Assembly (NCBI RefSeq): GCF_030506255.1
Contig: NZ_CP113431.1
Span: 248,001 to 312,000, forward strand
DNA: 64,000 bases
Direction: 5' to 3'
Source of the DNA: Nocardioides sp. Arc9.136
GTDB lineage: Bacteria > Actinomycetota > Actinomycetes > Propionibacteriales > Nocardioidaceae
The notes under the pieces were generated by a model. It had not been told where the DNA came from. It did no database searches and saw only the letters and a program-made list of their open reading frames with translations. Positions 41,880 through 51,664 of this stretch are shown one piece after another (position 1 is the first letter of the stretch; the number at the start of each line of letters is the position of its first letter). Made by a program: the position numbers and the translations under genes.

Positions 41880-42179
41880 ATGTGGGTTGAGGACTGGACG
41901 CCGCGCGCTGCCTGCAGGTCGGCGCAGCCGGACCAGCTGTTCGTGCGCGGAGCCGAGCAGAACAAGGCCAAGCAGCTGTGCGCCGGGTGCCCCGTGCGCA
42001 CCGAGTGCCTCGCGGAGGCGCTCGACAACCAGATCGAGTGGGGCGTCTGGGGTGGCATGACCGAGCGCGAGCGCCGGGCCCTGCTGCGCCGCCGCCCGAA
42101 CGCCTCGTGGCGCTCGGTGCTGGAGACCGCCCGCGAGCAGTCGGCCACCGTGCCGGCCGCCCGCACCGCCTCCGTCTGA
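41880..42179 (+). CDS. whiB4: WhiB-family iron-sulphur regulator (WhiB4-like)
   Basis: A 99-residue WhiB protein. Four cysteines ligate a 4Fe-4S cluster (PRAACRSA and KQLCAGCPVRTECLAEAL), followed by the turn GVWGGMTERERRALLRRRP and a short helical tail. The segment LFVRGAEQNKAKQLCAGCPVRTECLAEALDN is closer to WhiB4 than to WhiB1 or WhiB2, and its location between a PonA2-like PBP and ArsA-like ATPases is the same as for whiB4. WhiB4 senses oxygen/NO and redox stress in M. tuberculosis. GGGGA precedes ATG 41880. The 41685-41879 gap is shared upstream DNA; TAGTC and GACTA form a small repeat there. Confidence 0.9.
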   Translation: MWVEDWTPRAACRSAQPDQLFVRGAEQNKAKQLCAGCPVRTECLAEALDNQIEWGVWGGMTERERRALLRRRPNASWRSVLETAREQSATVPAARTASV

Positions 42180-42204
42180 GGAGTACGGCGCGCGCGGCGC
42201 CGGG

Positions 42205-42290
42205 CCCTGACTTCTCAGGGGATCCCGGCGCTTCTCAGGGGATGCAACCCCTGAGGTGTGCCGGTTTCCCCGGGGGGCCGGGGAATCCGG
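42205..42290. repeat. Hairpin repeat element, copy A
   Basis: Three hairpins stand in a row after whiB4: CCCTGA-CTTC-TCAGGG (42205-42220), CTCAGGGG-ATGCAA-CCCCTGAG (42234-42255) and CCGGTTTCCCCGG/CCGGGGAATCCGG (42261-42290). CTTCTCAGGGGA occurs twice, 20 bases apart. CCGGCGCTTCTCAGGGGA (42225-42242) and TGTGCCGGTTTCCCCGG (42257-42273) recur with identical spacing at 57506 and 57538 (copy B). It sits between convergent gene ends and may serve as a bidirectional terminator. Confidence 0.7.
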
Positions 42291-42297
42291 CAGCCGC

Positions 42298-43464
42298 TCA
42301 GCCGCCCGCGAGCAGCCCGGCGACCCGGCGCAGCCCGTCGAGGTCGTGCACGTCGCCGGGCAGGGCGGGCACGACGGCCGTGGCGACGTGCGGGTGCGCC
42401 GCGGCGAACCGCTCGCGCAGCACCGCCTCGCGCTCGACCATCCGGGTGCGGTCGGCGTGCAGCCGCAGCAGTCCCGCGGTCAGCGACGTCGGGTCCACCG
42501 CGCGCAGCCGCGCCGCAGCGGCCATCGCCTCGTCGGCCGACACCGTGCCCTGGGGCGCGGGGCTGGCCCGGTTGACGACAAGCCCGGCCAGGGGCATCCG
42601 GTCCTCGCCGAGGCGCTCGACGAAGTACGCCGCCTCGCGCAGCGCGTCCGGCTCCGGCGCGGCCACCACGAGGAAGGCCGTCTCCTCGGCCTGCAGCAGC
42701 GCGTAGGTCTTCTGCGCGCGGGCCCGGAACCCGCCGAAGACGGTGTCCAGCGCGGCGACGAAGGTCTGCAGGTCGCGCAGCACCTGTCCGCCGAGGATCT
42801 TGGTGAGCGCGTTGGTGATCAGCCCGAACCCGGCGGTCATCAGCTTCGCCGGCCCGCGCGCGGGGGCCAGCATCAGCCGGATGAACCGACCGTCGAGGAA
42901 GCTCGAGAGCCGCTCGGGGGCGTCGAGGAAGTCCAGCGCGGAGCGCGAGGGCGGGGTGTCGACGACGACCAGGTCGTAGGTCCCCGACTGCCGGGCGTCG
43001 GCGTGGATCTGACCGAGCTTCTCCATCGCCATGTACTCCTGCGTGCCCGCGAACGAGCTCGACAGCGCGATGTAGAAGGGGTTCTCCAGGATCTGCCGGG
43101 CCTTCTCCGGCGTCGCCTGGCTGAGCACGACCTCGTCGAAGGTCCGCTTCATGTCCAGCATCATCGCGTCGAGCCGGCCACCCGCCGCGGGGTCGACCCC
43201 GGCGACCGGCCGCGGCGTGTTGTCGAGCATCTCGATGCCCATCGACTGCGCGAGGCGGCGCGCGGGGTCGATGGTCAGCACGACGACCTTCCGGCCGCGC
43301 TCGGCCGCGCGCAGGGCCAGCGCCGCGGAGGTGGTGGTCTTGCCGACGCCGCCGGAGCCGCAGCACACGATGATCCCGGTCCCGCGGTCGTCGAGGAGCG
43401 CGTCGACGTCCAGCGCGCCGGCGGCGCGGCTGCTCAGCGGCCCGACCCGCGTGCGCGCGCTCAC
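42298..43464 (-). CDS. ArsA/GET3-like ATPase, second gene of the pair (Rv3680-like)
   Basis: A 388-residue P-loop ATPase of the ArsA/GET3 class. The deviant Walker A is VCCGSGGVGKTTTSAALAL, with LTIDPARRLAQSMG and the switch-like LVVVDTPPSRSALDFLD. It starts at GTG 43464, overlapping the first gene of the pair (GTGA). Metalloid-binding cysteines of ArsA are not evident, so arsenite pumping is unlikely. In M. tuberculosis the paired Rv3679/Rv3680 proteins form a complex with a reported role in glycerol/redox tolerance. Here too they lie beside whiB4. Confidence 0.85.
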   Translation of the reverse strand: MSARTRVGPLSSRAAGALDVDALLDDRGTGIIVCCGSGGVGKTTTSAALALRAAERGRKVVVLTIDPARRLAQSMGIEMLDNTPRPVAGVDPAAGGRLDAMMLDMKRTFDEVVLSQATPEKARQILENPFYIALSSSFAGTQEYMAMEKLGQIHADARQSGTYDLVVVDTPPSRSALDFLDAPERLSSFLDGRFIRLMLAPARGPAKLMTAGFGLITNALTKILGGQVLRDLQTFVAALDTVFGGFRARAQKTYALLQAEETAFLVVAAPEPDALREAAYFVERLGEDRMPLAGLVVNRASPAPQGTVSADEAMAAAARLRAVDPTSLTAGLLRLHADRTRMVEREAVLRERFAAAHPHVATAVVPALPGDVHDLDGLRRVAGLLAGG

Positions 43465-44462
43465 GCCAGCCCCTGGGCGCGCAGCTCGCCGGCCAGCTCG
43501 TAGAGCCCGCCGAGGTCGACCCCGCCCGGCAGGCGCGGCAGCTCGTAGGAGGGCCGGTCCAGCTCGGCCACCACCGCCCGCTGGCTGTCCTCGAGGGCGC
43601 GGCGCTCGGCGTGGTCGTGGGCTTCGGCGAGCAGCCCGTCGACGAGGTCGTCGGTGGCGGCGAGCCCGGCGGTGGCCAGGTCCGCGGCGACCCGGCCGCG
43701 GTCCAGCGTGCCGGCCCGGGCGGCGGCGAGGTCCTCGGCGTCGAGGTCGCGCGGGCGGACCAGGTTGACCACGACGCCGCCGACCGGCAGCTGCGCGGCC
43801 TCCAGCTCGGCGATCCCGTCGACGGTCTCCTGCACCGGCATCTCCTCCAGCACGGTCACCAGGTGCACCGCGGTCCGCGGCGACCGGAAGAGGGTCATCA
43901 TCGTGTCGGCCTGGTTCTTGACCGGGCCGACCTTGGCCAGCCCGGCGAGCTCGTCGCTGACGTTGAGGAACTGCACGATCCGGCCGGTCGGCGGGGCGTC
44001 GAGCACGACCGCGTCGTACTGCGTGGCGCCCTTGTTGCGGCTGTTGCGCTGCACCGCTTCGAAGACCTTGCCGGTCAGCAGCACGTCGCGGACGCCGGGG
44101 GCGATGGTGGTCGCGAACTCGATGACCCCGAACCGGTCGAGCGCCCGGCCGGCCCGGCCGAGCTTGTAGTACATCGAGAGGTACTCCAGCAGCGCCGCCT
44201 CCGGGTCGATGTGGAGGGCGTGCACCACGCCGGGGAGCGCTCCGGTGGCGTCGGGAAGGCCCGTGGCGATCCGGCGCTCGGCGTACGGCAGCGGGTCGAC
44301 GTCGAACATCCGGGCGATGCCCTGGCGCCCCTCGACCTCGCACAGCAGCACGTTGCGCCCGGAGGAGGCGAGCGCGAGGGCGAGGGCGGCCGCGACGGTC
44401 GACTTGCCGGTGCCGCCCTTCCCGGTCACCACGTGCAGCTGCACCCGCGGCCAGTCGGTCAT
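43461..44462 (-). CDS. ArsA/GET3-like ATPase, first gene of the pair (Rv3679-like)
   Basis: A 333-residue ATPase: VVTGKGGTGKSTVAAALALALASSG (P-loop), LLCEVEGRQGIARMFDVDPLPY, and VVLDAPPTGRIVQFL (switch II). It differs from its partner in sequence, supporting a heteromeric pair. TACGCT at 44475-44470 (minus strand) lies just before ATG 44462 and suggests a leaderless transcript. The long helical C-terminus is typical. The next gene on the other side (Nramp-like) is divergent. Confidence 0.85.
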   Translation of the reverse strand: MTDWPRVQLHVVTGKGGTGKSTVAAALALALASSGRNVLLCEVEGRQGIARMFDVDPLPYAERRIATGLPDATGALPGVVHALHIDPEAALLEYLSMYYKLGRAGRALDRFGVIEFATTIAPGVRDVLLTGKVFEAVQRNSRNKGATQYDAVVLDAPPTGRIVQFLNVSDELAGLAKVGPVKNQADTMMTLFRSPRTAVHLVTVLEEMPVQETVDGIAELEAAQLPVGGVVVNLVRPRDLDAEDLAAARAGTLDRGRVAADLATAGLAATDDLVDGLLAEAHDHAERRALEDSQRAVVAELDRPSYELPRLPGGVDLGGLYELAGELRAQGLA

Positions 44463-44509
44463 GGGGGCGAGCGTAGCCAGCGGCCGGCAGCACGGGTGAT
44501 GATGCGGCG

Positions 44510-45847
44510 ATGACCTCCGCCGAAGCCCCTGCCGACGGCCCGCACGACGGGCCCGGCGGCCCCGACGGGCCCGACGCCGTGCCCCGGTGGAAGGTCGTCG
44601 GCCCCGGCCTGGTCGTCGCCGCGACCGGCGTCGGTGCCGCGGACCTGGTGGCGACGCTGGTCGCCGGCGCCAAGTTCGGCTACACGCTGCTGTGGGTGGC
44701 CGTGCTGGGCGCGGTGATCAAGGTGGTGCTGGTCGAGGGAGCGGGCCGCTACTCCCTTGCCACGCAGCGGACGATCTTCGAGGGCTGGCGCAGCCTGGGG
44801 CGCTGGACGACGTGGTACTTCGCGCCGTACATCCTGGTCTGGGGCCTGGTGTACGGCGCCACCGCGATGTCGTCGACGGCGCTGCCGGTCGTGGCGCTCT
44901 TCCCCGACCTGCCGCTGCGGTGGACCGCGGTCGCGTTCGGCCTGGTCGGCCTGGCGCTGGTGTGGTTCGGCAGCTACGCGGCGTTCGAGAAGATCACGGC
45001 GGCGCTGGTGGGCGTCATGTTCGTGACCGTCGTCGGGGCAGCGGTGCTGACCCTGCCCAACCTCGGGGAGGTGCTGCTCGGGCTGCGGCCGGTCTTCCCC
45101 GACGACTCGGTGGTGAACGTGCTGGGCATCGCCGGCGGTGTCGGAGGCACGATCACGCTGGCCGCCTACGGCTACTGGCTGCGCGAGAAGGGCTGGCACA
45201 CCCCGCGCTTCATGCGGGTGATGCGGATCGACAACGGCGTGGCGTACGTCGTCACCGGGATCTTCGTGGTGTCGATGCTGGTGGTCGGCGCGGAGCTGCT
45301 GTACTCCGCCGGGATCGCGCTCGAGACCGGCGACCAGGCGCTCGTGCAGCTCTCCGACGTGCTGGCCGACCGGTACGGCGAGGTGTTCGGCACGGTCTTC
45401 CTCGTCGGGTTCTGGGCCTCGTCGTTCTCCTCGCTCATCGGCGTGTGGAGCGGGGTCAGCCTGATGTTCGCCGACTTCGTCGGGAACCTGCGCGACCTGC
45501 CCTCGGGCCACCCCGACACCCGCACCGGCGGGCGGCTGTTCAAGGGCTACCTGCTGTGGCTCACGTTCCCGCCGATGCTCCTGCTGCTCCTCGACGAGCC
45601 GGTGGGGCTGATCCTCGCCTACGGCGCGCTGGGCGCGTTGTTCATGCCGTTCCTGGCGATCACGCTGCTCGTGCTGCTCAACAAGCGTCGGCCCGGCGCC
45701 CTCCCGCACTCCGACGTGCCGCAGCAGTGGCGCAACGGGTGGCTCTCCAACACTGGCCTGGTCGTCTGCGCGGTGCTGTTCCTGCTGCTCGGGGCCAACG
45801 AGCTGCGCGGCGTGCTGGCGCCGTACGTCCCCTTCCTGGAGGGTTGA
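44510..45847 (+). CDS. Nramp-related transporter with altered metal-binding motif
   Basis: A 445-residue membrane protein with about 11 helices. The fold and length are those of Nramp: VVGPGLVVAATGVGAADLVATLVAGAKFGYTLLW corresponds to TM1 of MntH, but the ligand motif DPGN is replaced by GVGAAD. In TM6 the A-M-P-H motif is absent (IAGGVGGTITLAAYGYWLREKG). Manganese or iron coordination as in MntH is therefore unlikely, and Mg2+ or a different substrate is possible, as in Nramp-related magnesium transporters. The first 25 residues are a disordered Pro/Gly/Asp tail. It is followed by the YdeI-like gene with a 3-base gap. Confidence 0.7.
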   Translation: MTSAEAPADGPHDGPGGPDGPDAVPRWKVVGPGLVVAATGVGAADLVATLVAGAKFGYTLLWVAVLGAVIKVVLVEGAGRYSLATQRTIFEGWRSLGRWTTWYFAPYILVWGLVYGATAMSSTALPVVALFPDLPLRWTAVAFGLVGLALVWFGSYAAFEKITAALVGVMFVTVVGAAVLTLPNLGEVLLGLRPVFPDDSVVNVLGIAGGVGGTITLAAYGYWLREKGWHTPRFMRVMRIDNGVAYVVTGIFVVSMLVVGAELLYSAGIALETGDQALVQLSDVLADRYGEVFGTVFLVGFWASSFSSLIGVWSGVSLMFADFVGNLRDLPSGHPDTRTGGRLFKGYLLWLTFPPMLLLLLDEPVGLILAYGALGALFMPFLAITLLVLLNKRRPGALPHSDVPQQWRNGWLSNTGLVVCAVLFLLLGANELRGVLAPYVPFLEG

Positions 45848-45850
45848 CCC

Positions 45851-46450
45851 GTGGCCACGCCGAAGCAGGAGCTCGAGGAGCTGCTCGTCCCCGACGCCGC
45901 CGCGTGGCGGGCGTGGCTGGAGCAGCACCACGCCGATTCCCCCGGCGTCTGGCTGGTGCTGACCAAGAAGGGCGGCGAGGTCACCTCGCTGACCCGCGCC
46001 GACGCGCTCGACGAGGCGCTCTGCTTCGGCTGGATCGACGGCCAGGCGCGCAGCCGCGACGCCGCGTCGTCGCTGCAGCGGATGACCCGCCGCACCCCGA
46101 GCAGCCGGTGGTCGCAGGTGAACGTCGGGGTCATCGCCCGGCTCGAGGCGGAGGGGCGGATGGCGGCCGCCGGCCGGGCCGCGGTGGAGGCGGCGCAGGC
46201 CGACGGGCGCTGGGAGGCGGCGTACGCACCGCCCTCGACCGCCGAGGTCCCCGCGGACCTGCTGGCGGCCGTCGCCGCCGACCCGCAGGCCCAGGCGATG
46301 TTCGACGTGCTGACCAAGAGCAACCGGTACGCGCTGGTCCACCGCCTCGGGGCGGTCAAGCGCGCCGAGACCCGTGAGCGCAAGATCGCGGAGTACGTCG
46401 CGATGCTGGCCCGCCAGGAGACGATCTACCCCCAGCGGGCCAGGCCCTGA
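45851..46450 (+). CDS. YdeI/OmpD-associated-family protein
   Basis: A 199-residue protein of the YdeI family, with [52 protein letters not shown] and the conserved [16 protein letters not shown]. The C-terminal part [34 protein letters not shown] is the bacteriocin-protection-like tail of this group. It is soluble, begins at GTG 45851, and lies 3 bases after the transporter, so the two are probably co-transcribed. Members have been linked to stress or antimicrobial peptide tolerance, but no enzyme activity is established. Confidence 0.8.
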   Translation: MATPKQELEELLVPDAAAWRAWLEQHHADSPGVWLVLTKKGGEVTSLTRADALDEALCFGWIDGQARSRDAASSLQRMTRRTPSSRWSQVNVGVIARLEAEGRMAAAGRAAVEAAQADGRWEAAYAPPSTAEVPADLLAAVAADPQAQAMFDVLTKSNRYALVHRLGAVKRAETRERKIAEYVAMLARQETIYPQRARP

Positions 46451-46454
46451 CCGG

Positions 46455-48854
46455 CTAGTCCAGCGCGAGGCCGGCCGCGGGGGCGACCCGCGCGGCCCGG
46501 CGCGAGGGCAGGACGCCCGCGAGCAGCCCGGCGGCGGCCGCGACGAGGACCACCACCAGCAGCTGGCCCCAGGGCAGCACCACGGCGGCGTCGTCGACGG
46601 CCACGTCGACCATCGTCCGCACCGCGACCCAGGCGAAGACCACGCCGATCACGGTGCCGAGCACCGTGGCCACCACCGAGAGCAGCACCGCCTCCGCGGC
46701 GAGCATCCGGCGCAGCTGGCGCCGGGTCAGCCCGAGCGCGCGGAGCAGCGCGTTCTCCCGTGCCCGCTCCAGCACCGAGAGCCCGAGCGTGTTGCCGATG
46801 CCGATCAGGGCGATCGCCACCGCGATCCCGAGCAGCGCGACCACGGCACCGGTGAGGACGTCGAGCTGCAGCTCCACCCAGGCCCGCTCGGCCAGGCCGT
46901 CGAAGAGGTCGGCGCCGGCGTTGGTCGCCAGGGCCCCGAGGTCGCCGGTGAGGTCCTCCACGTCGGCCCCGTCGTCCGCGCGGGCCCACACCGCCCGCGG
47001 CAGCGGGTCCCCGCCGAGGGAGGCGAGCGTGGCGGAGGAGACCAGGCCGGCCTCGCCCCAGCCGCTCCCGGTGCTGACCCGGAGCCGCTCGGTGCGGCCG
47101 TCGACGGTGACGTCCACGCGGCGCGGGACGTCCCCGCCGGGCAGCACGTCGTAGGGCAGCGTGATCACGCCGGCGCGGGGCCGGGTGACGGTGTCGTCGC
47201 GGATCACCCCGGCGGCGGGGCCGGGGTCGACGACGGGGAGGCGGCCGACGCCCTCGACCTCCGCCACGACGCCCTCCAGCGCGACCGCCTCGCGGACCCC
47301 GAGCGTCGCGCGGACGTCGGGCAGCAGGGTGCCGGCGAGCGGGTCGGTGGGCGAGGTCAGCGTCAGGTCGACGGGGTGGGAGGTGTCCATGTCGTCGGCG
47401 ACCGCGCTGCGCGAGCTGGCGAGGCCGGTCAGCACCGCGGTGGTGAGCGTGACGCCGACGAGCAGCGAGGCGGTCGTGGCAGCGGTACGGCGGGGGTTGC
47501 GCACGGCGTTGCCGGTGGCGAGCCGGGCGGTGGTGCCGCGCAGGGGTGCGCCGGCGAGCCGGACGAGGGCGGGCACGACGAGCGGGCCCAGCACCAGCAC
47601 GCCGGTGAAGGCGAGGGTGCCGCCGGCGACCATGACGCCCACGGAGTGACCGGCGATCGCGACGAGCAGGAGGGCGGCGCCGGCCACGACGGCCACCACG
47701 CCCGCCGCGGTGCGGAACCGGCCGGCGCCGGTGCGGAGGTCGACGCCGGTGTCGGGGCGCAGCGCGGTCAGCGGGCTGACCCGGACGACCGCGCGCGTCG
47801 GGAGCCAGGCGGCGACCACGGTGACGAGCAGGCCGACGGCGAACGCCCCGGCGTACCACTGCGGCGAGACGGTGGCCTCGCCCATCGTGCCGTCGGGGAG
47901 CCGTCCCCGGGCGACCGCGACGAGGGCCCGGCCCAGCAGCGTGCCGACGACGAGACCGAGGCCGGCCGACAGCACGCCGAGCGCCGCGGCCTCGAGGCGG
48001 ACCGAGCGCAGGAGCTGGCGGCGGGTCGCGCCGACGCAGCGCAGGAGCGCGAGGTCGCGCTGCCGCTGGGCGAAGAGGATGGAGAAGGTGTTGGCGATGA
48101 CCAGCACCGAGACGAACAGCGCGATGGCCGCGAACACCAGCAGCACGATCGCGATCACGTCCACCTCCTGGGTGATCTCGGCCTGCCGCTCCTGCACGAA
48201 CTCGTCGGTCGGCTGCACGGTGGCCGAGGTGCCGCGCGCGGCCGCCCGGGCGCCGTCTCCGGCGTACGCCACGCCGTCGACGTAAAGGCTCGACGTCCAG
48301 GGCTCGAGGTCGGCCCAGGGGAGGTAGAGCGCTGCGCCGGCCGACGCCGAGGGGCTGTCGACGAGACCGACGACCTCCGCCTCGAGCGCGCGGCTGCCGG
48401 CGCCCACGCGGACCCGGTCGCCGATCGCGAGCCCGTTGGACTTGGCGTCGTTGAGGTCGGCGACCGCCTCGCCGCTCCCGGCGGGCCAGCGGCCCTCCCG
48501 CAGGTCCTGCCAGCGCAGCGCCTCGTCGTCGGCGATCGGGGCGAGGTCGACGCGCTGGCCGACGACCCGGCCGTCGGCGGTCACCGGCTGGGTCACGAAG
48601 CCGAGCACGGCCGCGCTGTCACCGGTCGCCGCGGCACGGCGCACCACCAGCGCGGCGTCCTCGGCGGCGATCTGGGAGACCACGGCGTCGGACCCCCGGT
48701 AGGGCAGGCCGACGCCGGCGACCAGGCCGTCCTTGGTGGCGGCCGACAACGCGCTGGTCACCACGACGAACGAGACGCCGATGACGACCGCGACCGCGGC
48801 GGCGACGTAGCGCCGCGCGTGGGTGCGCATCGAGGCCAGGAGCACGGTCCTCAT
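46455..48854 (-). CDS. FtsX/MacB-type ABC transporter permease
   Basis: A 799-residue permease with two FtsX-like units. Membrane helices occur at about 15-35, then a large exterior domain with [15 protein letters not shown], a block of helices at about 230-380 ([23 protein letters not shown], then [22 protein letters not shown]), further helices near 400-440, and a second exterior domain before the last four helices ([30 protein letters not shown]). The [15 protein letters not shown] pattern is shared by both FtsX cores. It overlaps the ATPase gene by 4 bases. It probably exports or extracts a lipid or peptide from the membrane. Confidence 0.9.
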   Translation of the reverse strand: MRTVLLASMRTHARRYVAAAVAVVIGVSFVVVTSALSAATKDGLVAGVGLPYRGSDAVVSQIAAEDAALVVRRAAATGDSAAVLGFVTQPVTADGRVVGQRVDLAPIADDEALRWQDLREGRWPAGSGEAVADLNDAKSNGLAIGDRVRVGAGSRALEAEVVGLVDSPSASAGAALYLPWADLEPWTSSLYVDGVAYAGDGARAAARGTSATVQPTDEFVQERQAEITQEVDVIAIVLLVFAAIALFVSVLVIANTFSILFAQRQRDLALLRCVGATRRQLLRSVRLEAAALGVLSAGLGLVVGTLLGRALVAVARGRLPDGTMGEATVSPQWYAGAFAVGLLVTVVAAWLPTRAVVRVSPLTALRPDTGVDLRTGAGRFRTAAGVVAVVAGAALLLVAIAGHSVGVMVAGGTLAFTGVLVLGPLVVPALVRLAGAPLRGTTARLATGNAVRNPRRTAATTASLLVGVTLTTAVLTGLASSRSAVADDMDTSHPVDLTLTSPTDPLAGTLLPDVRATLGVREAVALEGVVAEVEGVGRLPVVDPGPAAGVIRDDTVTRPRAGVITLPYDVLPGGDVPRRVDVTVDGRTERLRVSTGSGWGEAGLVSSATLASLGGDPLPRAVWARADDGADVEDLTGDLGALATNAGADLFDGLAERAWVELQLDVLTGAVVALLGIAVAIALIGIGNTLGLSVLERARENALLRALGLTRRQLRRMLAAEAVLLSVVATVLGTVIGVVFAWVAVRTMVDVAVDDAAVVLPWGQLLVVVLVAAAAGLLAGVLPSRRAARVAPAAGLALD

Positions 48855-49621
48855 CGCTCGCCCCGCAGGGTGGCGACGAGCTCGTCGGCCGACGGCTCGA
48901 CGAGGTGGGCGCGGATCGCGCCGTCGGCGATCACGACCACGTCGTCGGCGTACGCCGCCGCGTCGAGCTCGTGGGTCACCACCACGACGGTCTGGCCGAG
49001 CTCACGCACCGAGCGGCGCAGGAAGTCCAGCACCTCCGCGGAGGCGGCGCTGTCGAGGTTCCCGGTGGGCTCGTCGGCGAAGACGATGGCGGGCTCGGTG
49101 ACCAGCGCGCGGGCGATGGCGACCCGCTGCTGCTGGCCGCCGGAGAGCTCGGCGGGCCGGTGGCCCAGGCGGTCGTGCAGGCCGAGCACGTCGACGACGA
49201 GGTCGTGCCGCTCGCGCGCCGCCCCGGTCAGCCGGCGGCCGGCCAGCTCGAGGGGCAGCGCGATGTTCTGCCCGGCGGTGAGCATCGGGAGCAGGTTGAA
49301 GGCCTGGAAGACGAACCCGACGTGGTCGCGGCGGAACAGCGTCAGGGCGGTGTCGTCCAGCGCCTCGAGCGCCCGCCCGGCCACCTCGACGGTCCCGGAG
49401 GTGGGGGCGTCCAGGCCGGCCAGGCAGTGCATGAGGGTCGACTTGCCGGAGCCCGAGGGGCCCATGACGGCGGTGAACCGGCCGGCCGGCAGGTCCAGGT
49501 CGACGCCGCGCAGGGCGTGGACGGCGGCGTCGCCGCGGCCGTGGACGCGGGTCAGGCCGCGTGCGCTGGCGGCCAGCGCGACCCGGTCCGGGGCGGTCGG
49601 GGGATGGGTGCTCGTGGTCAT
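48851..49621 (-). CDS. MacB/LolD-type ABC transporter ATPase
   Basis: A 256-residue ATPase. Walker [20 protein letters not shown]-loop [20 protein letters not shown], signature [16 protein letters not shown] and Walker [16 protein letters not shown] are all intact. The permease gene follows with a 4-base overlap. The sensor kinase and regulator genes lie upstream on the same strand with a 65-base gap, the arrangement of antimicrobial-peptide or envelope-stress exporters. The inverted repeat in that gap (49678-49699) may be a control site. Confidence 0.95.
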   Translation of the reverse strand: MTTSTHPPTAPDRVALAASARGLTRVHGRGDAAVHALRGVDLDLPAGRFTAVMGPSGSGKSTLMHCLAGLDAPTSGTVEVAGRALEALDDTALTLFRRDHVGFVFQAFNLLPMLTAGQNIALPLELAGRRLTGAARERHDLVVDVLGLHDRLGHRPAELSGGQQQRVAIARALVTEPAIVFADEPTGNLDSAASAEVLDFLRRSVRELGQTVVVVTHELDAAAYADDVVVIADGAIRAHLVEPSADELVATLRGER

Positions 49622-49677
49622 GGCACGAGCCTCGCCGCCGGAGGGGGTCGGGGTCGTCAGTCCCGGGGCGGGACCCG

Positions 49678-49699
49678 GCGTACGACTCAGGTCGTACGC
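49678..49699. repeat. Perfect 9-bp inverted repeat at the regulator stop codon
   Basis: GCGTACGAC-TCAG-GTCGTACGC. It covers the stop codon of the response regulator and lies about 57 bases upstream of the ABC ATPase start. It could be a binding site of the LuxR-type regulator or an attenuating hairpin. Confidence 0.5.
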
Positions 49700-50382
49700 G
49701 CGAGCCCGGTCTCGTACGCCAGGACGACCAGCTGCACCCGGTCCCGCGAGCCGGTCTTGGCCAGCAACCGACCGACGTGGGTCTTGACGGTCGTCTCCGC
49801 CACGACCAGCTCCGCGGCGATCTCGGTGTTGCTCAGCCCCCGCCCGACCAGCGTCAGCACCTCGCGCTCGCGCTCGGTGAGCGGCGCGAGCCGGTCGTCC
49901 CGCGCCTCCCCCTGACCCGGGCGGGGCTCCGCGTGCGGGTCGGGCACGACGGCCGCGAACTGCTCGAGCAGCCGTCGGGTGGTGCTCGGAGCGACCACCG
50001 AGTCGCCGGCGTGGACGGTGCGGATCGCGCCGAGCAGGTCCTCGGGGGCGGCGTCCTTGAGCAGGAACGCCGCGGCGCCGGCGCGGATCGCGGCGAAGGC
50101 GTACTCGTCGAGGTCGAACGTCGTGAGCACCAGCACGCGCGGCGCGTCGGGGCGCTCCGCGAGGCGGCGGGTGGCCTCCACACCGTCCAGCCGGGGCATC
50201 CGCACGTCCATGAGCACCACGTCGGCGCGGGTGACCGCCAGCCGCTCGAGCGCCTCGGCACCGTCGCCGGCCTCACCGACGACCTCGAGGTCGGGCTGGC
50301 TGTCCACGAGCATCCGGAAGCCGCCGCGCACCATCTGCTGGTCGTCGACCAGGAAGACCCGGATCCGCTCCGCCGCCGTCAC
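49687..50382 (-). CDS. NarL/LuxR-family response regulator
   Basis: A 231-residue regulator. The receiver domain has [19 protein letters not shown] (acidic pair), [16 protein letters not shown] with the phosphorylated Asp, [11 protein letters not shown] and [10 protein letters not shown]. The C-terminal LuxR helix-turn-helix is [51 protein letters not shown]. The start GTG 50382 overlaps the kinase stop (GTGA). It very likely receives phosphate from the upstream kinase and acts on the ABC genes. Confidence 0.95.
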   Translation of the reverse strand: MTAAERIRVFLVDDQQMVRGGFRMLVDSQPDLEVVGEAGDGAEALERLAVTRADVVLMDVRMPRLDGVEATRRLAERPDAPRVLVLTTFDLDEYAFAAIRAGAAAFLLKDAAPEDLLGAIRTVHAGDSVVAPSTTRRLLEQFAAVVPDPHAEPRPGQGEARDDRLAPLTEREREVLTLVGRGLSNTEIAAELVVAETTVKTHVGRLLAKTGSRDRVQLVVLAYETGLARTT

Positions 50383-51566
50383 GCGGGGATCCTCGCAGAG
50401 ACCGAGAAGCCGCCGCCGGTCCGCGCGTGCGCCTCGACCGAGCCGCCGTGCGCGCCGACCCGCTCGCGCATGCCGAGCAGGCCCAGCCCGCGGCCGTCGT
50501 CGGCGGCCGCCGCGCCGCGGCCGTCGTCCTCCACGAGCACCTCGACGGCCCGCCCGCCCGCGCTGCCGGTGACCGCGACCTCGATCCGGACGGCGACGTC
50601 GGGGCCGGCGTGCTTGCGGACGTTGGTGAGCGCCTCCTGGACCACGCGGTACGCCGTGAGGCCGACGCCGTCGGGCACCACGGCCGCGGGGTCGGGGAGC
50701 CGGGCCTCGACGCGGGCCCCGGCGGTCCGTGCCTCGGCCACCAGGGCGTCCAGGTCGGCCAGCCCCGGCTGCGGCCGCAGGGCGGGGGTGCCGCCGTCGT
50801 CCTCGGCGCGCAGCAGGCCGAGCATCCGGCGCATCTCCGTCAGCGCCTCCCGGCCGGTCGAGGCGACCGTCTCCAGCGTGCGGGCGGCGACCTCCGGGTC
50901 GGTCCGCGCGGCGTACCGGGCGCCGTCGGCCTGCACCACGATCACCGACAACCCGTGGGCCACGACGTCGTGCATCTCCCGGGCGATCCGCGCGCGCTCG
51001 TCCGCGGCCGCGAGCGCCACCTGCTGGGCGGCCTCCCGCTCGACCCGCGCGCTGCGCTCGACCAGCGCGTCGACGTACGCCTGGCGCGTGCGGCCCAGCG
51101 TCCCGAGCGCCCACGCCGTCGCGGCGATGGCGCCCAGGAACATCGTGTTGGCGACGACGGTCGACCACTGCGCGTTGGTGCCGGTGCCGCCCCAGTCCAG
51201 CGAGGCGGTCACCGCGGCGAGCGCGCTCACCGCCAGCGCGGCCCAGCCGTGCCGAGCCGGGGCGTGGCGCGCGACGGAGTAGACCGCCACCGGCCACGCG
51301 ACCTGGCCGAGGACCGGCTCGTCGACCGCGAGGACCTGCAGCACGTGGACCGCGGTGACGGCCCAGAAGACGGCGACCGGGTGGCTGCGCCGCCACAGCA
51401 GCGGGACGATCGCGGCGGCACTGAGCAGGAGGAACGCCAGGTCGCCGCCGAAGGCCGCCAGCGCCAGCGGGGCCAGGAGGCCGAGCACGAGCAGCCGGTC
51501 GAACCAGCGACGCCCCCGCGGACCCAGACGGCGCGGCGGCCGCTGGTCGGGCAGGGACGTGCTCAC
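50379..51566 (-). CDS. Sensor histidine kinase, HisKA_3 (DesK-like) type
   Basis: A 395-residue kinase beginning at GTG 51566. About five membrane helices fill residues 25-155 with very short loops, so the signal is probably sensed within the membrane. The dimerisation domain has RARIAREMHDVVAHGLSVIVVQADGAR with the phosphorylated His, and the ATPase domain has QEALTNVRKHAG (N box), VEDDGRGAAAADDGRGLGLLGMRERVGAHGG (G boxes). It belongs to the kinases that pair with NarL-type regulators. It overlaps its regulator gene and is the first gene of the kinase-regulator-ABC operon. Confidence 0.95.
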   Translation of the reverse strand: MSTSLPDQRPPRRLGPRGRRWFDRLLVLGLLAPLALAAFGGDLAFLLLSAAAIVPLLWRRSHPVAVFWAVTAVHVLQVLAVDEPVLGQVAWPVAVYSVARHAPARHGWAALAVSALAAVTASLDWGGTGTNAQWSTVVANTMFLGAIAATAWALGTLGRTRQAYVDALVERSARVEREAAQQVALAAADERARIAREMHDVVAHGLSVIVVQADGARYAARTDPEVAARTLETVASTGREALTEMRRMLGLLRAEDDGGTPALRPQPGLADLDALVAEARTAGARVEARLPDPAAVVPDGVGLTAYRVVQEALTNVRKHAGPDVAVRIEVAVTGSAGGRAVEVLVEDDGRGAAAADDGRGLGLLGMRERVGAHGGSVEAHARTGGGFSVSARIPA

Positions 51567-51651
51567 GAGCGCGACCCTAGGCGTGCGGCCCTGGTCGGCG
51601 CGTCCGACCAGGGGATGACTCGCGAGCGACGGCGGCCCACCGCGCCGCGAG

Positions 51652-51657
51652 TAGGGT
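51652..51657 (+). promoter_or_regulatory. Probable -10 box for a leaderless DUF4177 transcript
   Basis: TAGGGT lies 7 bases before ATG 51665 without a ribosome site in between. Confidence 0.45.
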
Positions 51658-51664
51658 GCGGCCC

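Noticed and set aside
43461..44462. Arsenite resistance operon for the ArsA-like pair
   Set aside because: No arsenite permease, arsenate reductase or ArsR gene is present, and metalloid-binding cysteines are not evident; the context is whiB4/ponA2.
44510..51566. Genomic island insertion with defined ends
   Set aside because: No tRNA, integrase, direct repeats or clear base-composition change at the borders; kept only as a possible accessory segment.
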